The translations under genes were made by a program, and so were the position numbers. The notes under the pieces are model-generated. The model was not told where the DNA came from. It was given only the letters and a program-made list of their open reading frames with translations, and made no database searches. Below are positions 1 to 7,336 of a DNA stretch of 20,733 nt, piece by piece (the first letter of the stretch is position 1; every line of letters begins with the position of its first letter). This stretch comes from an uncultured Ignavibacteria bacterium (lineage in GTDB: Bacteria; Bacteroidota; Ignavibacteria; Ignavibacteriales; Ignavibacteriaceae). The DNA lies in the NCBI GenBank assembly GCA_937996765.1, contig CALKUG010000079.1:1-20733 (forward strand), given 5' to 3'.

Positions 1-74
1 ATAAAACTACCAAGATGTTTACAAACCCCAAGCAAAAACAAACCGAAGATTATATCACAGGTCGTTTTGGTTGA
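1..74 (+). CDS. pstB: PstB, phosphate ABC transporter ATPase (C-terminal end only)
   Basis: Only the last 23 complete codons are inside the window, read from base 3 to the TGA at 72-74. The tail reads FTNPKQKQTEDYITGRFG, which is the characteristic C-terminus of PstB, the cytoplasmic ATPase of the high-affinity phosphate importer PstSCAB. The catalytic motifs lie upstream of the window. phoU follows 42 bp later on the same strand, the usual pst-phoU order, so the two are probably co-transcribed. The identity rests on this short tail plus the neighbour. Confidence 0.85.
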   Translation, partial: KTTKMFTNPKQKQTEDYITGRFG

Positions 75-116
75 TATTTGTTATATTGTACTAAGTGAAG
101 TGAAAAAGGATTATTG

Positions 117-821
117 ATGAGTCGTCATTTTGAAGAACAACTCGAAAAGTTAAGAACCAGAGTTATTAAGATGTCAAGTTTGGTGGATGAACAAGTAGAA
201 TTTGCCATCCGTGCCATCGAAGAAGAAAGTCCCGAAATAGCCCGGTTAGTAGTAGAGCGCGACCGTAAGGTGGATAACTACGATTTAAAAATTGATAAAA
301 TTTGTCAAAAGATTTTTGCGTTAAATCAACCGGTTGCAATGGATTTGCGCCTTATTATGTCATCCATGACTATCAACGGAAACCTCGAACGCATTGGAGA
401 TATTGCTGCAAACATTGCTTCTAATTTTTTGCATCTCGGTGCTAAAAAGCCCGTTTTCTTTGATAGGATTAAATTCCGTGAGATGGCGGTTATTGCCAAG
501 GAAATGATAAAAGGAGCTATAGATTCTTACATCGACAAAGAACCAAAACTTGCTCAAAGAGTAATAGAATCAGATGATAGGCTCGACTTATTGAACCGCG
601 AAAATCATCAGTTAATTATAGATATTATGAAGGAATCTCCTGATAATATCGAGGCGGCCGTTTCATTTTTGGTAGCTTGTCGTAATCTTGAACGCCTTGG
701 CGATCATGCAACAAATATTGCCGAAGACGTGTATTTTATTACCGAAGCACAGGTGATTAAACACAACTACGAGAAATTTTTAATGAATCAAGAATCTGAA
801 GACGAAAGCGACCAAGACTAA
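117..821 (+). CDS. phoU: PhoU, phosphate signalling regulator
   Basis: The 234-residue product is full length for PhoU and consists of two repeats of a three-helix bundle. Each repeat carries the family's metal-binding signature: NLERIGDIAANIA (E91, D95) and NLERLGDHATNIAEDV (E192, D196, D204). PhoU is a peripheral cytoplasmic protein that couples the Pst transporter to the PhoR/PhoB-type two-component system and keeps the pho regulon off when phosphate is plentiful. The ATG at 117 is chosen over the TTG at 114 because AAGGA lies 6-7 nt upstream. It follows pstB, and its stop is only 6 bp from the stop of the convergent TetR gene. The acidic C-terminal tail (ESEDESDQD) is not a family hallmark. 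Confidence 0.95.
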   Translation: MSRHFEEQLEKLRTRVIKMSSLVDEQVEFAIRAIEEESPEIARLVVERDRKVDNYDLKIDKICQKIFALNQPVAMDLRLIMSSMTINGNLERIGDIAANIASNFLHLGAKKPVFFDRIKFREMAVIAKEMIKGAIDSYIDKEPKLAQRVIESDDRLDLLNRENHQLIIDIMKESPDNIEAAVSFLVACRNLERLGDHATNIAEDVYFITEAQVIKHNYEKFLMNQESEDESDQD

Positions 822-829
822 AAAGTCTT
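814..829. terminator. Short hairpin spanning the convergent stops of phoU and the TetR gene
   Basis: AAGACT-AAAA-AGTCTT forms a perfect 6-bp stem. It contains the phoU TAA (819-821), and most of the opposing TetR stop (828-830) falls in its right arm. There is no strong U-tract on either side, so it may be a weak bidirectional terminator or simply an end-protecting hairpin. Confidence 0.3.
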
Positions 830-1448
830 ACAAACCCAACAATAAGTCTTTGTCAGATTTTCCGTTTGATTTTTGAAATACCACAGCGAGCAGACGGGAG
901 AACATAATTTCTTCCGTCTCCTGCATCTTTTCAGGAAGCAAGTGACTGAGTAATTTGTTTCCAAAAACAAGTTGATTCCCAATCATACAAACAATATCTG
1001 CCGTAATTCCCCCTTCAAAATGATACTCATCTTTTATTACCGAGCCCAAGAACAATTGAATAAGTTCCAATTCCAAATGAAAAAAACTTTTAATTACGTT
1101 TTCTTCTTGAGAAGTAAGGGAATCGGTAAAATAGTTGATAAGAATTTGGTGTAACAGGTTGTATGACTCGCGAAAGGAATACTTCATCTTAAAGAAAGTA
1201 ACAATAGTTTCGTACGCAGACTTCTCGGAAGAGTTTAGTAATTCTCGCAGTGAATTTAAATAATCGGTTACTTGTTTGCTTACTGTAGCATAGTAGAGGG
1301 CATCTTTTGTGTCGAAATAATGATAAAGGGATGCTTTACCCATTCTAAGATCGCGGGCAATCTCATTTAACGTTGTTTTTCCGTATCCGTGTTTGATAAA
1401 CCGTTTCTCAGCAGCGGCAATAATTTCATCACGTTTACCGATTTTCAT
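828..1448 (-). CDS. TetR/AcrR family transcriptional regulator
   Basis: The 206-residue protein has the normal TetR length. Its N-terminus is a typical TetR_N DNA-binding domain: RDEIIAAAEKRFIKHGYGKT, then the helix-turn-helix around residues 27-46 with the near-invariant KASLYHYFDTKDAL segment. The remaining ~150 residues form an alpha-helical ligand/dimer domain that is not diagnostic, so the effector is unknown. It is divergent from the PpiD-like gene (124-bp gap) and convergent with phoU. Family members usually repress a neighbouring gene or themselves. The adjacent gene is a housekeeping foldase rather than a pump, so the target cannot be read from context. I found no convincing palindromic operator in the divergent gap. 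Confidence 0.9.
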   Translation of the reverse strand: MKIGKRDEIIAAAEKRFIKHGYGKTTLNEIARDLRMGKASLYHYFDTKDALYYATVSKQVTDYLNSLRELLNSSEKSAYETIVTFFKMKYSFRESYNLLHQILINYFTDSLTSQEENVIKSFFHLELELIQLFLGSVIKDEYHFEGGITADIVCMIGNQLVFGNKLLSHLLPEKMQETEEIMFSRLLAVVFQKSNGKSDKDLLLGL

Positions 1449-1572
1449 AGAAAATTAACCTAATTGGAAGCAAATTGATTACTATTGCAAATATAGTTTG
1501 ATTTTTAGCCCATTCCTATCTATTTTAGCGTTTCTATTAATACAATTTTGTTAACCGGAGGTTACAGAAACT
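1449..1572. other. Divergent intergenic region between TetR gene and PpiD-like gene
   Basis: The 124-bp AT-rich gap must hold promoters for both directions. I see only the GGAGG ribosome-binding site of the plus-strand gene (1557-1561) and no convincing symmetric operator or textbook promoter pair. Confidence 0.5.
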
Positions 1573-3657
1573 ATGGGTTTGATGTCCAGAATGAGGGATT
1601 TCACCCCGGCATTTATCATAGGTGTTGGTGCCATATTTGTGCTCTTTATGATTATATCTGACTCGAACGTGATGGAGATATTTGGTCAAAGGTCACGTTA
1701 TGTTGGCAATATAAACGGTGAAGATATAACAATTGAACAATTTACCGCTCGCATTGAGCAAGCGCGTGAACTATACAAACAACAATCCGGTCAAGAAGTT
1801 ACCGACGAGCAAATGGATATGTTCAGAGACCAAGTATGGGACCAAATGGTTACCGCTTCTCTAACCGACCAAGCTCTCAAGGAATTTGGGATAACTGTTT
1901 CAGACGAAGAAATCAGAAACGTTATTCTTGCTCCTGATCCGCCGCAATTTTTGAAGCAGGGTTTTGTTGATTCATTAGGCAATTTTAATCGTCAGGCGTA
2001 CGAGCAAGCGATTTTCGACGAACGTAACAAAGAAATTATTGTTAACGTTGAAAACCAATTACGCGATCAGCTTCGTGCCCAAAAATTACAGAGTTATCTT
2101 ATGGCTTCTGTCACCATCAGCGATGCTGAAGTGAAACAGAAGTTTATTGATGACAATGTGAAAATGACTGCAGATTATGTAGCTGTTGATGTATTTAGCT
2201 TCCCCGACGAAGAGTTTAAAGTCTCTGATGAAGATATGAAACAATACTACAACGAGAACCAAAATCTTTATAAACAAGATGATCAACGCGTTTTGCAGTA
2301 TGCTACATTTCTGGTAGAGCCCTCAGCTGAAGACTCGGCATCAGTTAAAAATATATTGCAATCGGTTCTCAACAATGTTTCGGCCGAGAATCCAACCCCA
2401 TTTAAGGATTTAGTTGCAACATACTCCGAAACCCCTTACAGCCAGGATACAGTTTCAATTTCTACACTTCCTACTGAGGTTGCAAAAGCTGCAATGTCAG
2501 GGAAGACCGGAATTGTTGGCCCTGCAGCGGGTCCCACAGGTGTAGCAATTTATAATATTATTGCTTCGGTTCCTTCTAATACAACAGAAGTTAATGCAGC
2601 ACATATACTTATACCTGTTTCCTCGAGCCCGGGCAAGGATTCAACCGACGCTCTTGCCGCATACAACCGCGCTATAGCAGGTGAAGATTTTGGCAAATTA
2701 GCTATGGAACTCTCCAAAGACCCCGGTTCTGCACAACGCGGAGGCGAATTAGGTTGGTTTGGAAAAGGTATGATGGTTCCTGAGTTTGAAAAAGCTTGTT
2801 TCGAAGGTCCGTTAAATACCGTACAAAAACCGGTTAAGACATCTTTTGGATGGCACATCATTAAAGTTTCGGGTAAATCTTCTTCTAAATATGTAGTTGA
2901 AAAAATTACCCAACAAATTAAACCTTCTGCAGCAACTCGCGAAGGTATCTATAATCAAGCAGGTGACTTTAAATATATCGCTGAAAAGAACGGCTTCGAG
3001 AAAGAAGCAGCTAACTTCAACGTATCTGTTCAAGAAACTCCCGCATTTATTAGAGACGTTCAAGCTGTACCAGGAATTGGTTACAATAAAAATTTAGTTG
3101 AATACTCCTTTAACAATGGCGAAGGAACAATAAGCGAACCATTTAGCATTCCTTCCGGATATGTGGTTGTTCGTGTTAAAGAAGTTCTTGCTCCTGGAGT
3201 AAAGGATTTTGAAGATGTTAAACCTCAGGTAAATGCCGCAGTTTTAACAGAAAAGAAATTTGCTAAAGCCAAACAAGAAATTGCTAAGCTTAAAGGCATG
3301 GTTGGTGATAATCTCGCCGATGCCGGGAATAAATATGATTTAGCCCGTTTTGCTACAGCAACTGACTTTTCCACTTCAGGTAATATTCCTACTGTAGGTA
3401 ATGATTTTGCATTCTCTTATGCAGCTTCCAAATTACCTGTTGGTAAAGTATCCGACCCTGTTCGCGGTATTCGTGGTTACTATTTGATAAAAGTAATCTC
3501 ACGCCCCGAGTTTGATAAACAGGCATTTGATGCTCGCAAACAAGAATTGCGTGCAGGTCTTTTGCAGGAACGTGCTTCTACTTTATTCCAGCAATGGAGT
3601 GTAACACTTAAGAAAACTTCGAAAATTACCGACAATAGATATAATTTCTTCAGGTAA
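1573..3657 (+). CDS. PpiD/SurA-like membrane-anchored peptidyl-prolyl isomerase
   Basis: The 694-residue protein has one N-terminal membrane anchor (about residues 14-28) followed by a long periplasmic part. The first periplasmic segment (about 40-200) is a SurA_N/PpiD-type chaperone domain. A parvulin (PpiC) rotamase domain follows at about 340-432, with the signatures NAAHIL, GGELGWFGKGMMVPEFE and FGWHIIKV. The C-terminal ~200 residues resemble a second, degenerate parvulin-like or chaperone region. This architecture matches PpiD, which assists folding of secreted and outer-membrane proteins at the periplasmic face of the inner membrane. GGAGG at 1557-1561 lies 11 nt before the chosen ATG; an in-frame ATG at 1582 is too far from it. 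Because PpiD and SurA grade into each other in this group, no gene symbol is given. Confidence 0.88.
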   Translation: MGLMSRMRDFTPAFIIGVGAIFVLFMIISDSNVMEIFGQRSRYVGNINGEDITIEQFTARIEQARELYKQQSGQEVTDEQMDMFRDQVWDQMVTASLTDQALKEFGITVSDEEIRNVILAPDPPQFLKQGFVDSLGNFNRQAYEQAIFDERNKEIIVNVENQLRDQLRAQKLQSYLMASVTISDAEVKQKFIDDNVKMTADYVAVDVFSFPDEEFKVSDEDMKQYYNENQNLYKQDDQRVLQYATFLVEPSAEDSASVKNILQSVLNNVSAENPTPFKDLVATYSETPYSQDTVSISTLPTEVAKAAMSGKTGIVGPAAGPTGVAIYNIIASVPSNTTEVNAAHILIPVSSSPGKDSTDALAAYNRAIAGEDFGKLAMELSKDPGSAQRGGELGWFGKGMMVPEFEKACFEGPLNTVQKPVKTSFGWHIIKVSGKSSSKYVVEKITQQIKPSAATREGIYNQAGDFKYIAEKNGFEKEAANFNVSVQETPAFIRDVQAVPGIGYNKNLVEYSFNNGEGTISEPFSIPSGYVVVRVKEVLAPGVKDFEDVKPQVNAAVLTEKKFAKAKQEIAKLKGMVGDNLADAGNKYDLARFATATDFSTSGNIPTVGNDFAFSYAASKLPVGKVSDPVRGIRGYYLIKVISRPEFDKQAFDARKQELRAGLLQERASTLFQQWSVTLKKTSKITDNRYNFFR

Positions 3658-3677
3658 GAAGTTTGTTTAGGGTATTT

Positions 3678-3714
3678 AAAAAGCCATTCACCCTAAAGGT
3701 GAATGGCTTTTTTG
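3678..3714 (+). terminator. Rho-independent terminator after the PpiD-like gene
   Basis: A perfect 15-bp stem (AAAAAGCCATTCACC, loop CTAAA, then the complement) ends in a run of T. It starts 21 bp after the stop. The A-run on the left side would also give a short U-tract on the minus strand. Confidence 0.92.
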
Positions 3715-3752
3715 TTTTATGTGCTACATTGCAATAAATAATTTGTGTTTTT

Positions 3753-4460
3753 ATGACTCGAATCCTTCTACTTCTCTTATTCTCGGTGTCAATATTTTTG
3801 TATCCCCAAACAGGAATTACCTTGGGTGTTGGAGCAACTTATACCGTACAAGCAAAAGTGTATCCCTACCCAAACGACATTGCATCAGAATTTCGTAATA
3901 AGAGTTTCTCCTATTCACATATTTTAGCTCCTACACTTTGGGTGAGCGCTACGGTATTTAAAGACATCGCACTTGAAATATCGTTCGAATACTTAAAACA
4001 AACTCATGAAGAAAAATATATCACGGTACTTACAGATGCTAAAACTAAACAGTTTAAAGGTACTGAGGGCTTCCATCTGGTGCCGATTGATGTTGGCGCC
4101 ACTTATCGTTTACCATTTAGTACCAATGTGTTTGCAGTAACTATGTCAGGTGGATTAGGTATCTATTATGCAAAGGTAATACGAGAGATAGGAACACTTG
4201 GATTCGAAACTGAGAACGGAAATTGGTCATCAGGACTTCAAGTAGCATTGGGAATTGATTATGAGTTTATAAAGAATTTTCCCGTTACTTTCAGAATGAA
4301 GTTCCGTGAACCGACTCTGTGGATGAAGGGGAATTTTAGCTCCGACTCAGGTGTTGTTGAAGGTAACCCTTTTTATTTGGGAACTACTAAAGGGGAGAGT
4401 CGTTTGATTTCTGACGGATTAGTTTTTATGCTTGGCATTTCAACCAAGATTGGATTTTAA
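3753..4460 (+). CDS. Outer-membrane beta-barrel protein, hypothetical
   Basis: The 235-residue product has an N-terminal signal peptide (MTRILLLLLFSVSIFLYPQTG, cleavage probably near residue 19). The rest is a series of amphipathic beta strands rich in Gly, Tyr and Phe, such as ITLGVGATYTV, LAPTLWVSATVF and VTMSGGLGIYY. It ends in a C-terminal phenylalanine (STKIGF), the usual outer-membrane insertion signal. Its size suits an 8-10 stranded barrel of the OmpW/OMP_b-brl type. No ligand or transport role can be read from it. There is no clear Shine-Dalgarno before the ATG. Its TAA is immediately followed by the aroK ATG (TAAATG), so the two genes are probably co-transcribed and translationally coupled, which is unusual company for a shikimate gene. 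Confidence 0.75.
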   Translation: MTRILLLLLFSVSIFLYPQTGITLGVGATYTVQAKVYPYPNDIASEFRNKSFSYSHILAPTLWVSATVFKDIALEISFEYLKQTHEEKYITVLTDAKTKQFKGTEGFHLVPIDVGATYRLPFSTNVFAVTMSGGLGIYYAKVIREIGTLGFETENGNWSSGLQVALGIDYEFIKNFPVTFRMKFREPTLWMKGNFSSDSGVVEGNPFYLGTTKGESRLISDGLVFMLGISTKIGF

Positions 4461-5003
4461 ATGAGTTTGATATTTTTTACAGGTTTCATGTGCTCCGGCA
4501 AGACTACTGTGGGTAAAATTGTCGCAAACTCAATTGGTTATGCATTTTACGATTTAGATGAAATGATTTCAAAAGGGGAGAGCAAATCTGTTCCTGAAAT
4601 TATTACCGCAGATGGTGAAAAGTTTTTTAGAGACCTTGAATCTGAGTATCTCAAAAAAACAACAGGTTTTGCCAACTCAGTAATATCACTTGGTGGCGGA
4701 ACAATTGTCCGACCTGAAAATTTATCATTAATCCTTGAACACGGTTATTTGGTTTATCTTGAAACCCCTGTACCCACTATTTATGAGCGATTGAAATCTA
4801 AAACCAATCGACCTCTATTTCGAACGGAAAACGATGCACCGCTTTCGAAAGATGAAGCGATTGGTAAAATTGAAGCTTTATTAACACCTCGACTCCCCTT
4901 GTATTCTCAGGCACATTTTAGTGTTGATACATCAACCATGGGTATAGGTAAAACCGTTGATGAAATAATTCGTCACTTGAAAAGAAATTTAATAATTGAG
5001 TAA
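4461..5003 (+). CDS. aroK: Shikimate kinase
   Basis: The enzyme phosphorylates shikimate to shikimate-3-phosphate with ATP in chorismate synthesis. At 180 residues it is the usual length for AroK/AroL. Visible motifs are the P-loop GFMCSGKT (residues 8-15), the FYDLDEMI segment with the shikimate-binding Asp near 33, the FFRDLESEYL segment with Arg57, the SLGGGTI glycine motif around 78-80, the NRPLF lid arginine and the late LTPRLPLYSQ arginine. The P-loop has Cys at its fourth position where Gly/Ala is commoner; this still fits GxxxxGK[ST]. It abuts the barrel gene upstream and lies next to or overlaps aroB, forming an aroKB pair. Confidence 0.95.
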   Translation: MSLIFFTGFMCSGKTTVGKIVANSIGYAFYDLDEMISKGESKSVPEIITADGEKFFRDLESEYLKKTTGFANSVISLGGGTIVRPENLSLILEHGYLVYLETPVPTIYERLKSKTNRPLFRTENDAPLSKDEAIGKIEALLTPRLPLYSQAHFSVDTSTMGIGKTVDEIIRHLKRNLIIE

Positions 5004-5013
5004 AGAAGCTGTT

Positions 5014-6105
5014 ATGGAATTTGAAGTTAAAACTGCTACCAGAAAATCTGTTTATCGAATGGTAAGTGACATACACTCGGAATTAAGATTATTGATAGTA
5101 AACAAAGAAATATATTCGAACATATTTTTTGTAGTTGACGAAAATGTTTACTCAAATTACTCTGTTCAAATAGACAAATTATTTTCTCTTAGCACGGGTA
5201 AAAAAGGACTTATAACCTTAAAGGCCTCTGAGAAAAACAAGAGTTATCAATCGTTGCAAAAAATTCATAAGGCGATGCTAAACGATAACTTTGGTAGAGA
5301 CACAACACTTGTTGCTGTTGGTGGTGGTATAGTTGGTGATTTAGCGGGTTTTGCAGCATCAACATATATGCGAGGGATTCATTTAGTGCATATTCCCACT
5401 ACAATACTCGCTGCTGTGGATAGTGCTCTTGGTGGTAAGACTGCGGTAAACTTCCTGGACAGTAAAAATATGATTGGTACCTTTTACCAACCTCACTTCA
5501 TCCTTACAGATGTAAGTTTGTTTAAGACTTTGCCTAAACGTGAAGTGTATTGTGGAATGGCCGAGGTTATTAAATATGCTTTTATTGCCGGTAAATCATT
5601 TGAAAGTTTGTTAAATAAGCATTATGAAAAAGCCCTTTTGCAAAATGAAGAATCATTAAAAACTTTAGTTTTTGAATCCGCAAAAGTTAAAGGAGTTATT
5701 GTTCAAGCCGATGAGAGAGAGCAAAGTTTACGAAAGGTTCTCAATTTTGGTCATACTTTTGGTCATGGATTTGAATCAGCGGCAAAATTCAAAGCAAAAC
5801 ACGGGGAGGCAATTGCCCTTGGTATGATTGCTGCGCTTCTGCTTTCACGTAATTTGGGTATTCTTACACCTGAGGATGCAAGTAAACTGATGGCATACCC
5901 TAAGCTTATACCAATTCCCAGTCTTTTAGCGAATTTAAATGTAAAAGATATTTTACCCTATTTGGCTAAGGATAAAAAGAATGAAGCGGGGAAAAATAAA
6001 TTTGTTTTATCAGCAGGTATAGGAGAAATTGTTCTTGATGTTGAAGCAGATAAAAAGGATGTTACAAGAGCAATTTTACAGGCACAAAAGGAAGTAATAA
6101 AATAA
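5014..6105 (+). CDS. aroB: 3-dehydroquinate synthase
   Basis: AroB converts DAHP to 3-dehydroquinate, the second step of the shikimate pathway, using NAD and a divalent metal. The 363-residue product shows the NAD-binding VAVGGGIVGDLAGFAAS segment, the IPTTILAAVDSALGGKTAVN signature, and the three metal ligands in their normal setting: Glu184 (MAEVIKYA), His247 (NFGHTFGH) and His263 (KHGEAIALGM). I chose the ATG at 5014, ten bases after the aroK stop. An in-frame TTG at 4996 would overlap aroK by 8 bp and add six residues; neither has a strong Shine-Dalgarno. It pairs with aroK in one transcript. Confidence 0.95.
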   Translation: MEFEVKTATRKSVYRMVSDIHSELRLLIVNKEIYSNIFFVVDENVYSNYSVQIDKLFSLSTGKKGLITLKASEKNKSYQSLQKIHKAMLNDNFGRDTTLVAVGGGIVGDLAGFAASTYMRGIHLVHIPTTILAAVDSALGGKTAVNFLDSKNMIGTFYQPHFILTDVSLFKTLPKREVYCGMAEVIKYAFIAGKSFESLLNKHYEKALLQNEESLKTLVFESAKVKGVIVQADEREQSLRKVLNFGHTFGHGFESAAKFKAKHGEAIALGMIAALLLSRNLGILTPEDASKLMAYPKLIPIPSLLANLNVKDILPYLAKDKKNEAGKNKFVLSAGIGEIVLDVEADKKDVTRAILQAQKEVIK

Positions 6106-6207
6106 ATACTGCCGGGGAAAGAGGGCAAAGACCCCGGCAGCCGTGTGTTACTATAAGGAGGGTTCCTAACATCTGTGAAGATGTTAGCCAAATATAGTAA
6201 TTTATTT
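6100..6207 (+). ncRNA. Candidate three-way-junction RNA element between aroB and nadA
   Basis: Three nested or adjacent helices can be drawn. P1 closes the element: AAATAAAT (6100-6107) pairs with ATTTATTT (6200-6207), extended by ACT/AGT with one bulged A. P2 is the GC-rich CTGCCGGGG (6109-6117) with CCCCGGCAG (6132-6140) around a purine-rich 14-nt loop. P3 is CTAACATCT (6166-6174) with AGATGTTAG (6179-6187), capped by the GNRA tetraloop GTGA. The P2-P3 joint holds AAGGAGG (6155-6161). There is no U-tract, so P2 is not an ordinary plus-strand terminator. It could be a 3'-UTR element of aroB, a leader of nadA, or a free RNA. I do not recognise the class. Confidence 0.45.
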
Positions 6208-6261
6208 CAAGTATATACAAGCTTAATTGGTCTAAAATAGTGCAAAAATTTATATCTGTGT

Positions 6262-6289
6262 TTGAATATTTTTCAACTTTGGATAATGT
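6262..6289 (+). promoter_or_regulatory. Possible sigma70-like promoter for nadA
   Basis: TTGAAT, 16 nt, TAATGT in an AT-rich stretch about 77 bp before the nadA start. The match is only moderate. If it is used, the three-way-junction element would lie upstream of the nadA transcript rather than in its leader. Confidence 0.25.
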
Positions 6290-6365
6290 ATATATTGATA
6301 AACGAAACATCGCAAAACCGCTTTTAATGAATTAACCCAATAAAATGGTTAGTAATGAGGATATT

Positions 6366-7307
6366 ATGTTAAATGTAACAGCAACAGTAATTGATTATAA
6401 ATCGGAAATTTTACGCCTTAAAAAAGAGAAAAATGCTCTTATACTTGCTCACTATTATCAAGAGGGTGAAGTACAAGATTTGGCAGATTTTATAGGTGAT
6501 AGTCTGGAGCTTGCCAGAAAGGCAAAGGAAACAGATAATGCAATTATTCTTTTTTGTGGTGTACATTTTATGGCTGAGACAGCTAAAATAGTGAATCCTA
6601 ATAAAAAAGTATTGCTACCCGACCTCAATGCCGGCTGTTCTTTGGCTGATAGTGCCCCTGCGGAGGCGTTTAAACGCTTTCGTGAAGAAAACCCTGATCA
6701 CGTAGCAATAACTTACATTAATTGTTCTACCGAAGTAAAAGCGTTGAGTGATATCATTTGTACTTCGAGTAATGCAGAAAAGATTGTTCAGCAGATACCC
6801 CTTGGTAAAAAGATTCTTTTTTCTCCTGATAAAAATTTGGGTGCTTATATAAGCAAAAAGATGAATCGCGAAATGTTGCTATGGAATGGGAGTTGCATTG
6901 TTCACGAGACGTTTAATCTTGAAAAAATATTACAGCTTCAACTCGAAAATCCCGGAGCAAAAATAATTGCTCATCCTGAATGTGAAGAAAGTTTGCTCTC
7001 ACACGCGCAGTTTATTGGTTCTACTTCACAACTATTGCGTTATGTAAATGAAGATTCATCAAACATTTATATTGTGGTTACCGAACCGGGAATTTTGCAC
7101 AAAATGGAAATGATGCAACCTGAAAAACGATTTATTCCTGCTCCCGCAAATAATGGCTGTGCATGCAATAACTGCCCGTATATGAAGTTAAATACGTTGG
7201 AAAAAATTTATGCGTGTTTGCGTGATGAAACTCCCGAAATACTCATGGAAGAAGATTTAAGGGTACGGGCTTTAAAACCATTGGAGAAGATGCTGGAGAT
7301 GTCATAA
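6366..7307 (+). CDS. nadA: Quinolinate synthase A
   Basis: NadA condenses iminoaspartate with dihydroxyacetone phosphate to quinolinate in de novo NAD synthesis, using a [4Fe-4S] cluster. The 313-residue product carries the N-terminal ILAHYYQEGEVQDLADFIGDS signature, CGVHFMAETAKI, and the cluster cysteines in their usual places: Cys91 (NAGCSLAD), Cys177 (NGSCIVHETF) and one of Cys265/267/270 in NGCACNNCPYM. The ATG at 6366 is preferred because GAGG (6357-6360) sits 5 nt before it; the in-frame ATG at 6345 has no ribosome-binding site. nadB and nadC are not in the window. The stop codon lies inside a terminator stem. Confidence 0.95.
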   Translation: MLNVTATVIDYKSEILRLKKEKNALILAHYYQEGEVQDLADFIGDSLELARKAKETDNAIILFCGVHFMAETAKIVNPNKKVLLPDLNAGCSLADSAPAEAFKRFREENPDHVAITYINCSTEVKALSDIICTSSNAEKIVQQIPLGKKILFSPDKNLGAYISKKMNREMLLWNGSCIVHETFNLEKILQLQLENPGAKIIAHPECEESLLSHAQFIGSTSQLLRYVNEDSSNIYIVVTEPGILHKMEMMQPEKRFIPAPANNGCACNNCPYMKLNTLEKIYACLRDETPEILMEEDLRVRALKPLEKMLEMS

Positions 7308-7336
7308 CTATTTGAAAATGGTTATGATGTTTTTTT
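7303..7336 (+). terminator. Rho-independent terminator overlapping the nadA and histidine-kinase stops
   Basis: CATAACTATTT (7303-7313) pairs with AAATGGTTATG (7316-7326), ten usable base pairs including one U-G wobble, followed after ATG by seven T. The nadA TAA (7305-7307) is in the left arm. The stop of the minus-strand kinase begins at 7322, in the right arm. Confidence 0.75.

Noticed and set aside
1449..1572. TetR operator in the divergent gap
   Set aside because: Only a loose CAAA...TTTG symmetry could be found, with several mismatches; not enough to call a site.
2550..2861. 103-codon frame antisense to the PpiD-like gene
   Set aside because: It lies wholly inside a clear parvulin domain on the other strand and has no family features.
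6175..6240. Possible 21-codon leader peptide starting GTG after AAGGAGG in the aroB-nadA gap
   Set aside because: Spacing from the Shine-Dalgarno-like sequence is long (13 nt), the start lies in a hairpin loop, and no run of regulatory codons is present.
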